Source: an uncultured Eubacteriales bacterium
GTDB lineage: Bacteria > Bacillota > Clostridia > Oscillospirales > Acutalibacteraceae
Direction: 5' to 3'
DNA: 64,000 bases
Assembly (NCBI GenBank): GCA_900318495.1
Contig: ONLA01000004.1
Coordinates: 1-64,000, forward strand
In this document: positions 54,159-60,775 of the stretch, piece by piece
Numbering within the stretch: position 1 is the first letter of the stretch
Layout of the letters: each line of letters begins with the position of its first letter
Notes under the pieces: model-generated
The model's database searches: none
What the model was told of the DNA's origin: nothing
Seen by the model: the letters and a program-made list of their open reading frames with translations, nothing else
Translations under genes and position numbers: made by a program

Positions 54159-54192
54159 AAAAGAGAGAAGCCGGCTGACTTCTCTCTTTTTG
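54159..54192. terminator. Terminator between purD and rodA
   Basis: AAGAGAGAAG (about 54161-54170) pairs with CTTCTCTCTT (54179-54188), with an A-run before and T-run after, so it can serve both converging genes. Confidence 0.85.
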
Positions 54193-54198
54193 CGGTTG

Positions 54199-55368
54199 TC
54201 AAATTCTCATTCTTGACCTGCTGCGGCTTTTTCTGTTTATCCTTGCGGTGTCCATATCATCATCGTTGTGATTGCACACGCTCTGAACCAAACCTATGCA
54301 AATCAGCGTGCTCAGCGCCGAGGTTCCGCCCGCGCTGAACAGCGGCAGCGTAATTCCGATTACAGGTAAAAATCCGAGCACCATTCCGAGGTTAATAATA
54401 GTCTGCGCCGCAATTGTGGCGAAAACTCCGGTGCAAATATACCTTCCGTCGCTGTTGTTGGCTTTTTTTGCGTCGATAATCAGGCGGATAATAATACCGA
54501 AAAGTATCGCCATTAAAATAATACAGCCGATAAAACCAAGCTCCTCGCCGGCTACCGTAAAAATAAAGTCGTTTTCCTGTTCGGGAACAATTCCGTACTC
54601 AACCCGCGAGCCGTTGTAAAGTCCTGTGCCCGACAAGCCTCCGCTTGCCATACTGATTTTGCCCTGAAACTGCTGCCAACCGTAGTTTGTCATCGCGTTG
54701 CCGTCAATGTCAAATAACGCCAAAAACCGGTTGCGGTGTTCATCGTTGAGAAAAAAATTCCAAATTATCGGAATCCCGACAAGTAAGGCAATTCCCAGAA
54801 TTACAAAATACCTTAACTGAACTCCGGCGATGTATGACATAATCAGAAAAATAAAAGCAAAAATCAGCACGGTTCCGTCGTCGCCCTGAAAATGAATCAG
54901 AATCATAGGAATCAGCGCGTGAACCAAAAGCGTAAGCACACCGAAAAAGCTTTGAATCATCTTTTTTTCGTTCAAATATGAAAGGTGCTTTGAAAATGTA
55001 ATAATAAAACAGATTTTCATAAATTCCGACGGCTGAACCGTAAAGCCGCCCGGAAGCTGCAGCCACGCCGTATCGTCGGTGCCGCTTATGTTTATTCCGA
55101 ATAAAAACACAAGCACAGACAGCAGAATTCCGATAAGCGCGGAAATGTACCATTTTTTCAAAAAAAACCTGTAATCAGCGTTTGCAATCAGCAAAGCTGC
55201 CGCTGTTCCGAGCAGCACAGCCGCAATTTGCGGACGCAAAAAGTTGTAGTCGCCGGCGCGCTGCATACTTGAAATCAGCAGAAAGCTGTAAATAACAGCC
55301 GAAAGCGTCAGCAGCCAAAGCAAAATATCGGTTCTCCTGAAAAAATCAGTGAGTGAACTTTTACTCAA
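54199..55368 (-). CDS. rodA: RodA/FtsW-type SEDS peptidoglycan glycosyltransferase
   Basis: Polymerises lipid II into glycan strands with a class B PBP. The 389-aa protein has about ten membrane helices, the SEDS-typical LQLPGGFTVQPSEFMKIC, HFQGDDGTVLIFAFIF, and the C-terminal DFIFTVAGEELGFIGC, then PLFSAGGTSALSTLICIGL. TTG 55368 is chosen because GAGGCG lies 8 nt upstream. The upstream in-frame ATG at 55428 overlaps the -35 element of the gene's own promoter. Closer to RodA than FtsW by overall layout, though the two are hard to tell apart here. Confidence 0.87.
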   Translation of the reverse strand: MSKSSLTDFFRRTDILLWLLTLSAVIYSFLLISSMQRAGDYNFLRPQIAAVLLGTAAALLIANADYRFFLKKWYISALIGILLSVLVFLFGINISGTDDTAWLQLPGGFTVQPSEFMKICFIITFSKHLSYLNEKKMIQSFFGVLTLLVHALIPMILIHFQGDDGTVLIFAFIFLIMSYIAGVQLRYFVILGIALLVGIPIIWNFFLNDEHRNRFLALFDIDGNAMTNYGWQQFQGKISMASGGLSGTGLYNGSRVEYGIVPEQENDFIFTVAGEELGFIGCIILMAILFGIIIRLIIDAKKANNSDGRYICTGVFATIAAQTIINLGMVLGFLPVIGITLPLFSAGGTSALSTLICIGLVQSVCNHNDDDMDTARINRKSRSRSRMRI

Positions 55369-55399
55369 ATACAACGCCTCACAATTATTATTCAAATTT

Positions 55400-55428
55400 A
55401 TTATATTAAATTCTCGCCATAATATCAA
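55400..55428 (-). promoter_or_regulatory. Promoter of the rodA-like gene
   Basis: Minus strand TTGATA (55428-55423), 17-bp spacer, TATAAT (55405-55400). It places the start site about 25 nt before the TTG at 55368, excluding translation from 55428. Confidence 0.72.
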
Positions 55429-55522
55429 TAGAGAATAATATAAAACTTTAAATTTGTTATAATTAAATTTAAACGTGGCAAATACAAAAATATAAAACCG
55501 AACTAAACACGGAGGTGCTTTA

Positions 55523-57193
55523 ATGATGTTATCAGATATTGAAATCGCCCAGCAGGCAAAGCTTTTGCCGATAAAGGACGTCGCGGCACAGCTCGGAATA
55601 ACCGAAGACGAGCTGGAGTTTTACGGAAAGTACAAGGCAAAGCTTTCCGACGAACTCAGCGCGAGACTTCAAAGCAACAGCGACGGCAAGCTTATCCTTG
55701 TCACCGCTATCAATCCGACGCCGGCGGGCGAAGGCAAAACCACTACAACCGCGGGACTCGGTCAGGCAATGGCTAAAATCGGCAAGAAAGCCGTAATTGC
55801 TTTAAGAGAACCTTCTCTCGGCCCTGTGTTCGGAATAAAAGGAGGAGCCGCAGGCGGCGGCTACGCGCAGGTGCTCCCGATGGAGGACATTAACCTGCAT
55901 TTTACGGGCGATATGCACGCCATTACGTCCGCGAATAACCTGTGCTGCGCAATGCTCGATAACCACATTCAGCAGGGAAACGAGCTTGGCATTGACCAAA
56001 GAAGAATTCTTATTAAGCGCTGTCTTGATATGAACGACAGAGCGCTCAGAAATATAGTAGTAGGTCTCGGCGGAAAGGTGAACGGCGTTCCGCGCGAGGA
56101 TCATTTCATTATCACAGTTGCCTCCGAGGTTATGGCGATTCTTTGTCTTGCCTCGGATATCGAGGACTTAAAACGCCGCCTCGGCAATATTCTTGTTGCC
56201 TACAATTACAGTGGCGAGCCTGTATTCGCCCGTGATATTCAGGCGGACGGCGCGATGACCGCCTTGTTAAAGGACGCAATCAAGCCTAACCTTGTGCAGA
56301 CTCTTGAAGGAACACCGGCTGTTATGCACGGCGGACCGTTCGCAAATATCGCCCACGGCTGCAACAGCGTAAGAGCAACAAAGCTCGCGTTAAAGCTCGG
56401 CGATTACTGCATTACCGAAGCAGGCTTCGGCTCTGACCTCGGCGCCGAAAAGTTCCTTGACATCAAATGCCGCTATGCAGGCTTAAAGCCCAACGCTATT
56501 GTGCTTGTGGCAACCTGCCGCGCGCTTAAATACAACGGCGGCGTTCCCAAAGCAGATGTTAGCAGGGAAAACCTCGAAGCTCTTAAAAAGGGCATAGCAA
56601 ACCTCGGCGTACACATTGAAAATATGAGAAAATACAATGTTCCCGTTGTTGTCGCTATCAACCGCTTCGGCACCGACACCGAAGCCGAGCTCTCGTTCAT
56701 CGAGGAATACTGCAAGGCAAACGGAGCCGACTTTGCGCTTTCCGACGTATTCGGCAAGGGCGGCGAAGGCGGAATCGAGCTTGCGAACAAGGTTGTTGAA
56801 GCCTGTGAAAAGCCTTCGGATTTCGCGCCGATATACTCGCTTGATCTGACCGTTAAAGAAAAAATCGAGGCAATCGCTAAAAAGATTTATGGAGCTTCAA
56901 AGGTGAATTACACTACCGCCGCGGAAAAGGCAATTGCCGAGGTAACAAAGCTCGGCGCGGACAAGCTGCCGGTTTGTATCGCGAAAACACAGTATTCTTT
57001 GTCGGATAACCCTGCCTTGCTCGGTGCTCCGAAGGATTTTGAAATCACTGTAAGAAACGTTTCGCTTTCAAACGGAGCAGGCTTTGTTGTGGTTTATACG
57101 GGCGACATAATGACAATGCCCGGACTTCCGAAAAAGCCTGCCGCGCACAGTATTGACGTAAACGCCGAAGGCAAAATTACGGGATTATTCTGA
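55523..57193 (+). CDS. fhs: Formate-tetrahydrofolate ligase
   Basis: ATP-dependent formylation of tetrahydrofolate to 10-formyl-THF for purine synthesis and one-carbon metabolism. The 556-aa protein has the P-loop [18 protein letters not shown] (about 73-90), [22 protein letters not shown] as two adjoining segments, the folate-side [19 protein letters not shown] region, and [26 protein letters not shown] precedes the ATG at 55523. Supplies PurN and the AICAR transformylase of the adjacent operon. Confidence 0.98.
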   Translation: MMLSDIEIAQQAKLLPIKDVAAQLGITEDELEFYGKYKAKLSDELSARLQSNSDGKLILVTAINPTPAGEGKTTTTAGLGQAMAKIGKKAVIALREPSLGPVFGIKGGAAGGGYAQVLPMEDINLHFTGDMHAITSANNLCCAMLDNHIQQGNELGIDQRRILIKRCLDMNDRALRNIVVGLGGKVNGVPREDHFIITVASEVMAILCLASDIEDLKRRLGNILVAYNYSGEPVFARDIQADGAMTALLKDAIKPNLVQTLEGTPAVMHGGPFANIAHGCNSVRATKLALKLGDYCITEAGFGSDLGAEKFLDIKCRYAGLKPNAIVLVATCRALKYNGGVPKADVSRENLEALKKGIANLGVHIENMRKYNVPVVVAINRFGTDTEAELSFIEEYCKANGADFALSDVFGKGGEGGIELANKVVEACEKPSDFAPIYSLDLTVKEKIEAIAKKIYGASKVNYTTAAEKAIAEVTKLGADKLPVCIAKTQYSLSDNPALLGAPKDFEITVRNVSLSNGAGFVVVYTGDIMTMPGLPKKPAAHSIDVNAEGKITGLF

Positions 57194-57194
57194 T

Positions 57195-57620
57195 ATGACA
57201 CGGTTAATCTCAAACAGCGCCGCGGATACCGAAAAAATCGGCGCGCTCATTGCGCAAAAGCTGAGCGGAGCAGAGGTTATCGCTCTGTTTGGCGGCTTGG
57301 GTATGGGTAAAACAGCTTTTACACGCGGACTTTCGGCGGCGCTTGGTGTAGAAAGCGGTGTTTCAAGCCCGACCTTTTCGCTTGTAAATGAGTATTCGGG
57401 AAAGTATAATATCTACCATTTCGATATGTACCGTGTCGGCACTTGGGAGGATTTATATTCCACAGGCTTTTTTGACTACATAGGCAACGGAATCCTTGTA
57501 ATCGAGTGGAGTGAAAACATCGAGGGCGCTTTGCCTGACAACTGTGTAAGAATCAATATTTCCAAGGGCGAAAACGATAATCAGAGAATATTTGAAATTG
57601 AAGGTCTTGATTTGAATTGA
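57195..57620 (+). CDS. tsaE: tRNA threonylcarbamoyladenosine synthesis ATPase TsaE
   Basis: ATPase of the TsaB-TsaD-TsaE complex that makes t6A37 in ANN-decoding tRNAs. The 141-aa protein has Walker A GGLGMGKTAFTRGL, SPTFSLVNEY and HFDMYRVGTWEDL. It starts 1 bp after the fhs stop and overlaps tsaB by 4 bp (TTGA). Confidence 0.95.
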   Translation: MTRLISNSAADTEKIGALIAQKLSGAEVIALFGGLGMGKTAFTRGLSAALGVESGVSSPTFSLVNEYSGKYNIYHFDMYRVGTWEDLYSTGFFDYIGNGILVIEWSENIEGALPDNCVRINISKGENDNQRIFEIEGLDLN

Positions 57621-58327
57621 AAATTTTGGCTATAGATACCTCCGCTAAAGCGGCGTCAGTCTGTATAGCGCAGGAGGATAAAATCATAGGTGAGTTTTTT
57701 ATAAATACCTCGCTGACGCACAGCCAAACGCTGATGCCTATGATAGAACAGCTTTGCAAAAACGCGCAGACACCGATAAGTGAAATAGGGGCGGTCGCGG
57801 TTAACGCCGGCCCGGGTTCGTTCACAGGCGTGCGCATTGGCGTAGCGGCGGCAAAAGGACTTGCCTTCGCCCACAGCCTGCCTTGCGCGGCGGTTTCAAC
57901 GCTTGAAAGTATGGCGTATAACGCTATAGGCTCCGACTGTATTGTTTGTGCTGTAATGGACGCAAGGTGTTCGCAGGTGTATAACGCTGTGTTCCGCGTC
58001 AGGGACGAAAAAATTGAGCGCCTTTGCGATGACCGTGCGTTATCGCTGGCGGATTTGGAACAGGATTTAAAATCGTACAGCGGCGAAAAAGTAATGTTAA
58101 TCGGAGACGGAGCTGAAATAAGCTTTGAATTTCTTCGAAATTCGCTTCCTAACGTGATTTTAGCTCCTGCCAATATACGAATCCAAAAATCATCTTCAAC
58201 CGCCTTAGCGGCGTTTAAAAGCATAAACGAAGGCGGATTGACAACCGATGAAAAACTGATGCCTGTGTACCTTCGGCTGCCGCAGGCTCAAAGAGAGTTA
58301 AATAAAAGAATGGGAGTAGCAAAATGA
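57617..58327 (+). CDS. tsaB: tRNA threonylcarbamoyladenosine synthesis scaffold TsaB
   Basis: Non-catalytic ASKHA-fold partner of TsaD in t6A formation. The 236-aa protein starts at TTG 57617 with KILAIDTSAKAASV, and has HSQTLMPMIEQL, VAVNAGPGSFTGVRIGVAAA and AHSLPCAAVSTLESMAY, all standard for TsaB. Its stop overlaps the rpiB start (ATGA). Confidence 0.95.
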   Translation: MKILAIDTSAKAASVCIAQEDKIIGEFFINTSLTHSQTLMPMIEQLCKNAQTPISEIGAVAVNAGPGSFTGVRIGVAAAKGLAFAHSLPCAAVSTLESMAYNAIGSDCIVCAVMDARCSQVYNAVFRVRDEKIERLCDDRALSLADLEQDLKSYSGEKVMLIGDGAEISFEFLRNSLPNVILAPANIRIQKSSSTALAAFKSINEGGLTTDEKLMPVYLRLPQAQRELNKRMGVAK

Positions 58328-58773
58328 TAGCACTGGGATGTGACCACGGCGGATATAACCTGATTTGCGCCGTAAAAAAGTATCTTGACGAAAAGGGAAT
58401 AGAGTACCGTGAGTTCGGTACGTTCAGCGAAGAAAGCGTTGATTATCCCGTTTATGCCTATAAGGTTGCCAAGGCTGTAACCGAAGGCGACTGCGAGTTT
58501 GGAATACTCTGCTGCGGAACCGGAATCGGTATATCTATGGCGGCAAACAAGGTTAAGGGTGTTCGCGCCGCGGTGGTAAACAACGAATTCGGCGCCGAAA
58601 TGACGCGCCGCCATAATCACGCAAATATTCTTTGTATGGGCGGCAGAGTTATCAGCGGGGAGGACGCGGTAAAGTTTACCGATATTTTCCTGAATACACC
58701 CGAGGAGGGCGGCAGACACGACAAGCGTGTCGCAATGCTGAAGCAAATTGAGGACGGAACCTTCGCGGAATAA
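58324..58773 (+). CDS. rpiB: Ribose-5-phosphate isomerase B
   Basis: Interconverts ribulose-5-phosphate and ribose-5-phosphate, supplying PRPP for the adjacent purine pathway. The 149-aa protein has ALGCDHGGYNL (Asp and His of the active site), the catalytic cysteine in GILCCGTGIGISMAANKV, and RRHNHANILCMGGRV. Last gene of the fhs-tsaE-tsaB-rpiB operon. Confidence 0.96.
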   Translation: MIALGCDHGGYNLICAVKKYLDEKGIEYREFGTFSEESVDYPVYAYKVAKAVTEGDCEFGILCCGTGIGISMAANKVKGVRAAVVNNEFGAEMTRRHNHANILCMGGRVISGEDAVKFTDIFLNTPEEGGRHDKRVAMLKQIEDGTFAE

Positions 58774-58800
58774 TCATAAAAAATAATTAAATATAAAGAC

Positions 58801-58831
58801 AAAGACGGCTTAAACAGAGTCGTCTTTTTTT
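58801..58831 (+). terminator. Terminator of the fhs-rpiB operon
   Basis: AAAGACG (58801-58807) pairs with CGTCTTT (58821-58827), followed by T. Confidence 0.82.
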
Positions 58832-58890
58832 GGCACGTCGTGTAATTATTTTGTAATCTTTTGTAGTAAATAACTCAAAAAACCTGATTT

Positions 58891-58977
58891 TTAACATATT
58901 AAACATTCTTTAACAACTGAGCGGTTGAGTTTTAACAGAGTTAACAAGTTTAAACATAGGTTAAAATACTGTTAATA
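58891..58977. repeat. Array of TTAACA-like direct repeats
   Basis: Eight TTAA(C/A)-type boxes start at 58891, 58899, 58910, 58932, 58941, 58950, 58961 and 58972, giving spacings of 8-11 bp (one gap of 22). The boxes lie roughly on one helix face. The layout resembles OmpR/PhoP-type response-regulator sites (B. subtilis Pho boxes are TTAACA direct repeats), but no regulator is known here. The sequence around it, 58832-59096, is A+T-rich and non-coding. Confidence 0.5.
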
Positions 58978-59018
58978 ATTAATATAAAATGACGAAATAA
59001 TTACCGAAATAATAATAA

Positions 59019-59027
59019 TTATACACA
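59019..59027 (+). promoter_or_regulatory. DnaA-box-like nonamer
   Basis: TTATACACA matches TTATNCACA. A single site in AT-rich sequence could be chance. A second, consensus nonamer lies at 59850-59858. Confidence 0.35.
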
Positions 59028-59096
59028 ATTGGTTTTCGCGTTGTAATTATTTTCGTGAAAAAATTTCATTTTTTTAAATTTATTTACAAAAAACAC

Positions 59097-59125
59097 TTGT
59101 TTTTTTTCTAATAAAGTATTATAAT
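59097..59125 (+). promoter_or_regulatory. Promoter of the XRE regulator gene
   Basis: TTGTTT (59097-59102), a 17-bp spacer and TATAAT (59120-59125). It gives a leader of about 110 nt before the ATG, occupied by tandem repeats. Confidence 0.65.
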
Positions 59126-59138
59126 AGTCCCATAATGT

Positions 59139-59220
59139 TTTTGAAGAATTTTTTTGAAGAATTTTTTTGAAGAATTTTTATAAGGAATTTTCGAAAAGAA
59201 TTATCAAAAAGAATTTTATT
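59139..59220 (+). repeat. Tandem 12-13-nt repeats in the leader of the XRE gene
   Basis: Three near-identical TTTGAAGAATTTT units (about 59139-59178) are followed by three degenerate GAATT-containing units to 59220. They lie wholly within the predicted 5' leader. Confidence 0.65.
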
Positions 59221-59240
59221 GGATATGGAGAGAGTAAAAA

Positions 59241-59492
59241 ATGAGATTAAGAAAACAAGAACTTGGGGACAGAAACCTTGTAGGAAACCGTGTGGAGCTT
59301 GTCAGAAAGCAAAAGGGTATGAAGCAAAAAGAGCTTTTGGCGCAGCTTCAGGTTAACGGAGTTGATATGAACGCATCCGGACTGTCCAAGCTTGAAGGAC
59401 AAATCAGATTTGTGACCGACGTTGAACTGGTTGCGCTGGCGGATATCCTTGAAGTATCTGTTGATTATCTTCTCGGAAGAGAAAAAAAGTAA
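59241..59492 (+). CDS. XRE-family helix-turn-helix regulator
   Basis: An 83-aa DNA-binding protein consisting almost only of a Cro/CI-type domain: NRVELVRKQKGMKQKELLAQ (helices 1-2), GVDMNASGLSKLEGQIR (recognition helix) and LVALADILEVSVDYLLGRE (closing helices). GGAGAGAG precedes the ATG. Its own promoter lies upstream of an unusual repeat-rich leader. It stands alone next to a long non-coding locus, so its targets may be the neighbouring TTAACA array or the RNA promoter; this is inference. Confidence 0.9.
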   Translation: MRLRKQELGDRNLVGNRVELVRKQKGMKQKELLAQLQVNGVDMNASGLSKLEGQIRFVTDVELVALADILEVSVDYLLGREKK

Positions 59493-59526
59493 GCACGATA
59501 CAAGCTGTGTTTAAATTTCAAAATTC

Positions 59527-59554
59527 AGGGGAGCTGTAAAGCTCTCTTTTATTT
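59527..59554 (+). terminator. Terminator of the XRE gene
   Basis: AGGGGAGCT and AGCTCTCTT pair (with G-T wobbles) around GTAA and are followed by a T-rich tract. Confidence 0.7.
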
Positions 59555-59560
59555 TGCCTT

Positions 59561-59701
59561 ATACTAATTCCTGATAGAAAGTAGACTTATATTTTGCGAG
59601 GATATTTTTCGCAAGACAAGGCGAAGGACGCGGCAAGGCTGGCGCCTTGCAAGCGGAAAATAGACCGCAAAGATTGGCTACTTTTTATTAGGTATTAGTA
59701 T
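59561..59701 (-). repeat. MITE-like interspersed repeat, copy C (longest)
   Basis: 141 bp in the orientation opposite to A and B. Terminal inverted repeats of about 24 bp (21 matching): left ATACTAATTCCTGATAGA..., right the complement of ATACTAATACCTAATAAA.... Its minus-strand left part is identical to copies A and B for about 50 nt, and the central GCAAGGC/GCCTTGC hairpin is kept. Non-coding. Confidence 0.88.
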
Positions 59702-59719
59702 TATTCCGTACAAAAAACA

Positions 59720-59754
59720 AACAGGGCGGAACCCGTATTCCGTCCTGTTTTTGT
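59720..59754. terminator. Strong hairpin terminator upstream of the RNA gene
   Basis: AACAGGGCGGAA (59720-59731) pairs with TTCCGTCCTGTT (59738-59749) with one G-T pair. A-run on the left and T-run on the right. It insulates the downstream promoter from read-through. Confidence 0.85.
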
Positions 59755-59842
59755 CAGCTCACATATATTATTATATCATATTTTAAAGTGATATTCAAGG
59801 TGTTTTTTAAAAATAAAATTTAAATTATTTTTATAAAAAGTA

Positions 59843-59871
59843 TTGACAATGTGGATAATCGGATGTATAAT
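59843..59871 (+). promoter_or_regulatory. Consensus promoter of the candidate large RNA, with DnaA box
   Basis: TTGACA (59843-59848), 17-bp spacer, TATAAT (59866-59871): a perfect sigma-A promoter. The 40 bp upstream are A/T tracts, like an UP element. The spacer contains TGTGGATAA (59850-59858), the complement of the consensus DnaA box TTATCCACA. Confidence 0.85.
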
Positions 59872-59908
59872 ATAGACAAAGAAAAGGAAAGACAAGGAGG
59901 TCTTTAAT

Positions 59909-60007
59909 ATGAAAGTTAATATTCTATATAAGCACCAGATTAAAGACTATCTGCGGAGCTTACCACCCAATGTATCAGGCCCGGTGCTTGGGGCTGAAGT
60001 ATCATAA
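59909..60007 (+). CDS. Possible 32-aa peptide inside the RNA locus
   Basis: ATG 59909 follows AAGGAGG at 6-8 nt. The frame reads MKVNILYKHQIKDYLRSLPP and continues 12 residues to TAA at 60007. There is no membrane helix or known motif. The ribosome site sits in the loop of an AAAGAC/GTCTTT hairpin and the frame overlaps a long-range stem, so the segment may be structural RNA with a chance start. A real leader peptide cannot be excluded. Confidence 0.3.
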   Translation: MKVNILYKHQIKDYLRSLPPNVSGPVLGAEVS

Positions 60008-60465
60008 GCTTGTTTTGTTGAAGCAACATACTTTTTCAGTGTTATTAAACATATTTCTATTTTCTTATGATTAGCGTTCATTCGTAAACATCTTCCTATA
60101 AGCTAAAAAATCTACTTTCATTGTTTACATAAATGAGGATGTTTACCTGAACAGGCAAGTGAGCTAATGTTTTAAGTGATCGGGGTTTCGGCTTTATCAC
60201 AATTTAATATTAAGAAGTCTATAAAACCTTTGACTAAAATGGCGGGCAGTCCAATGAGAAGTTAAGTTTTTCTATTAAATCGACACATTATCCGTTTATA
60301 TAGTTTCTAATTATTTGAAGGGAGTTTTTCCCATGTATGGTTTAATCTGATTTACGGTATCTTAACGATCGGAGAAGGTCCAATGTAATACTCAGTTTTT
60401 TCTTTAAACCAATCTATTATCGGAGTTGAGTCCAAAGTACAGTTAAGATTTTTATAGGACATTCA

Positions 60466-60494
60466 GAGGCGGCAGCGTTTGCCGCCTCTTTTTT
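60466..60494 (+). terminator. Terminator of the candidate RNA
   Basis: GAGGCGGCA (60466-60474) pairs with TGCCGCCTC (60480-60488) and is followed by six T. Confidence 0.93.
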
Positions 60495-60550
60495 CGTTTG
60501 CTTATTCTTTGAGCTGTAAGCCGAGGTTCTACGCTTAAATTTCACAATTG

Positions 60551-60617
60551 ATACTAATTCCTGATAGAAAGTAGACTTATATTTTGCGAGGATATTTTCC
60601 GCAATACTGCGTTGTCG
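60551..60617 (+). repeat. MITE-like interspersed repeat, copy D (left half only)
   Basis: The first 48 nt are identical to the start of copy C (59561-59608). The next 20 match the interior of A and B (CCGCAATACTGCGTTGTCG). It then breaks off, lacking the central hairpin and right end. The rest of 60495-60715 shows no gene. Confidence 0.8.
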
Positions 60618-60715
60618 GTATGAGTCTGTGATTAATAACAAAGCGTCGGCGGGGGATACCTCGCGCCTTGTGAAAGTCACATTTATGTTCTCAGAGAATA
60701 GTGAAAATTACATAA

Positions 60716-60761
60716 AATAAAAAAAGACCGGCTCAAACCCTTGCGCGGAGAATGAGCCGGT
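60716..60761 (-). terminator. Terminator of the phosphoglucomutase gene
   Basis: ACCGGCTCA (60727-60735) pairs... read on the minus strand, with TGAGCCGGT (60753-60761) and is followed by a long T-run (the A-run at 60716-60725). Confidence 0.88.
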
Positions 60762-60775
60762 AAAGCTTATTAAAA

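Larger units (their letters stand above)
59878..60494 (+). ncRNA. Candidate large structured non-coding RNA (about 617 nt)
   Basis: The start follows from the consensus promoter at 59843-59871 and the end from the terminator at 60466-60494. No open frame of normal gene size exists on either strand that has a ribosome site. Complementary segments are frequent: AAAGAC/GTCTTT at 59888-59905; AAGCACC 59930-59936 with GGTGCTT 59983-59989; a 12-bp stem 60084-60095 with 60135-60146 (one G-U); an enclosing stem 60064-60075 with 60163-60176; and GTGAT/ATCAC at 60176-60200. A CGGAG-(N)-CCAATG motif recurs. Length and structure resemble ROOL, GOLLD and OLE RNAs; family membership is not established. Confidence 0.65.

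Noticed and set aside
55441..55470. A promoter just upstream of fhs
   Set aside because: TATAAT occurs at 55458-55463, but no acceptable -35 lies at 16-18 bp, so I did not list it.
58832..60000. A chromosomal origin of replication
   Set aside because: AT-rich DNA, phased repeats and two DnaA-like boxes are present, but there is no DnaA-box cluster, and dnaA, dnaN, rnpA or gidB are not nearby.
59878..60494. tmRNA, RNase P RNA, 6S RNA or SRP RNA
   Set aside because: No tRNA-like end with CCA and tag frame, no RNase P core motifs (such as GAGGAAAGTC), and it is too long for 6S or SRP.
59878..60494. Firm assignment as ROOL
   Set aside because: Size, abundance-type promoter and host fit, but I cannot verify consensus positions by eye; a covariance-model search is required.
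60417..60680. An 87-codon minus-strand frame
   Set aside because: It runs through the terminator of the RNA gene and the half repeat, has no ribosome site, and its sequence is low-complexity.
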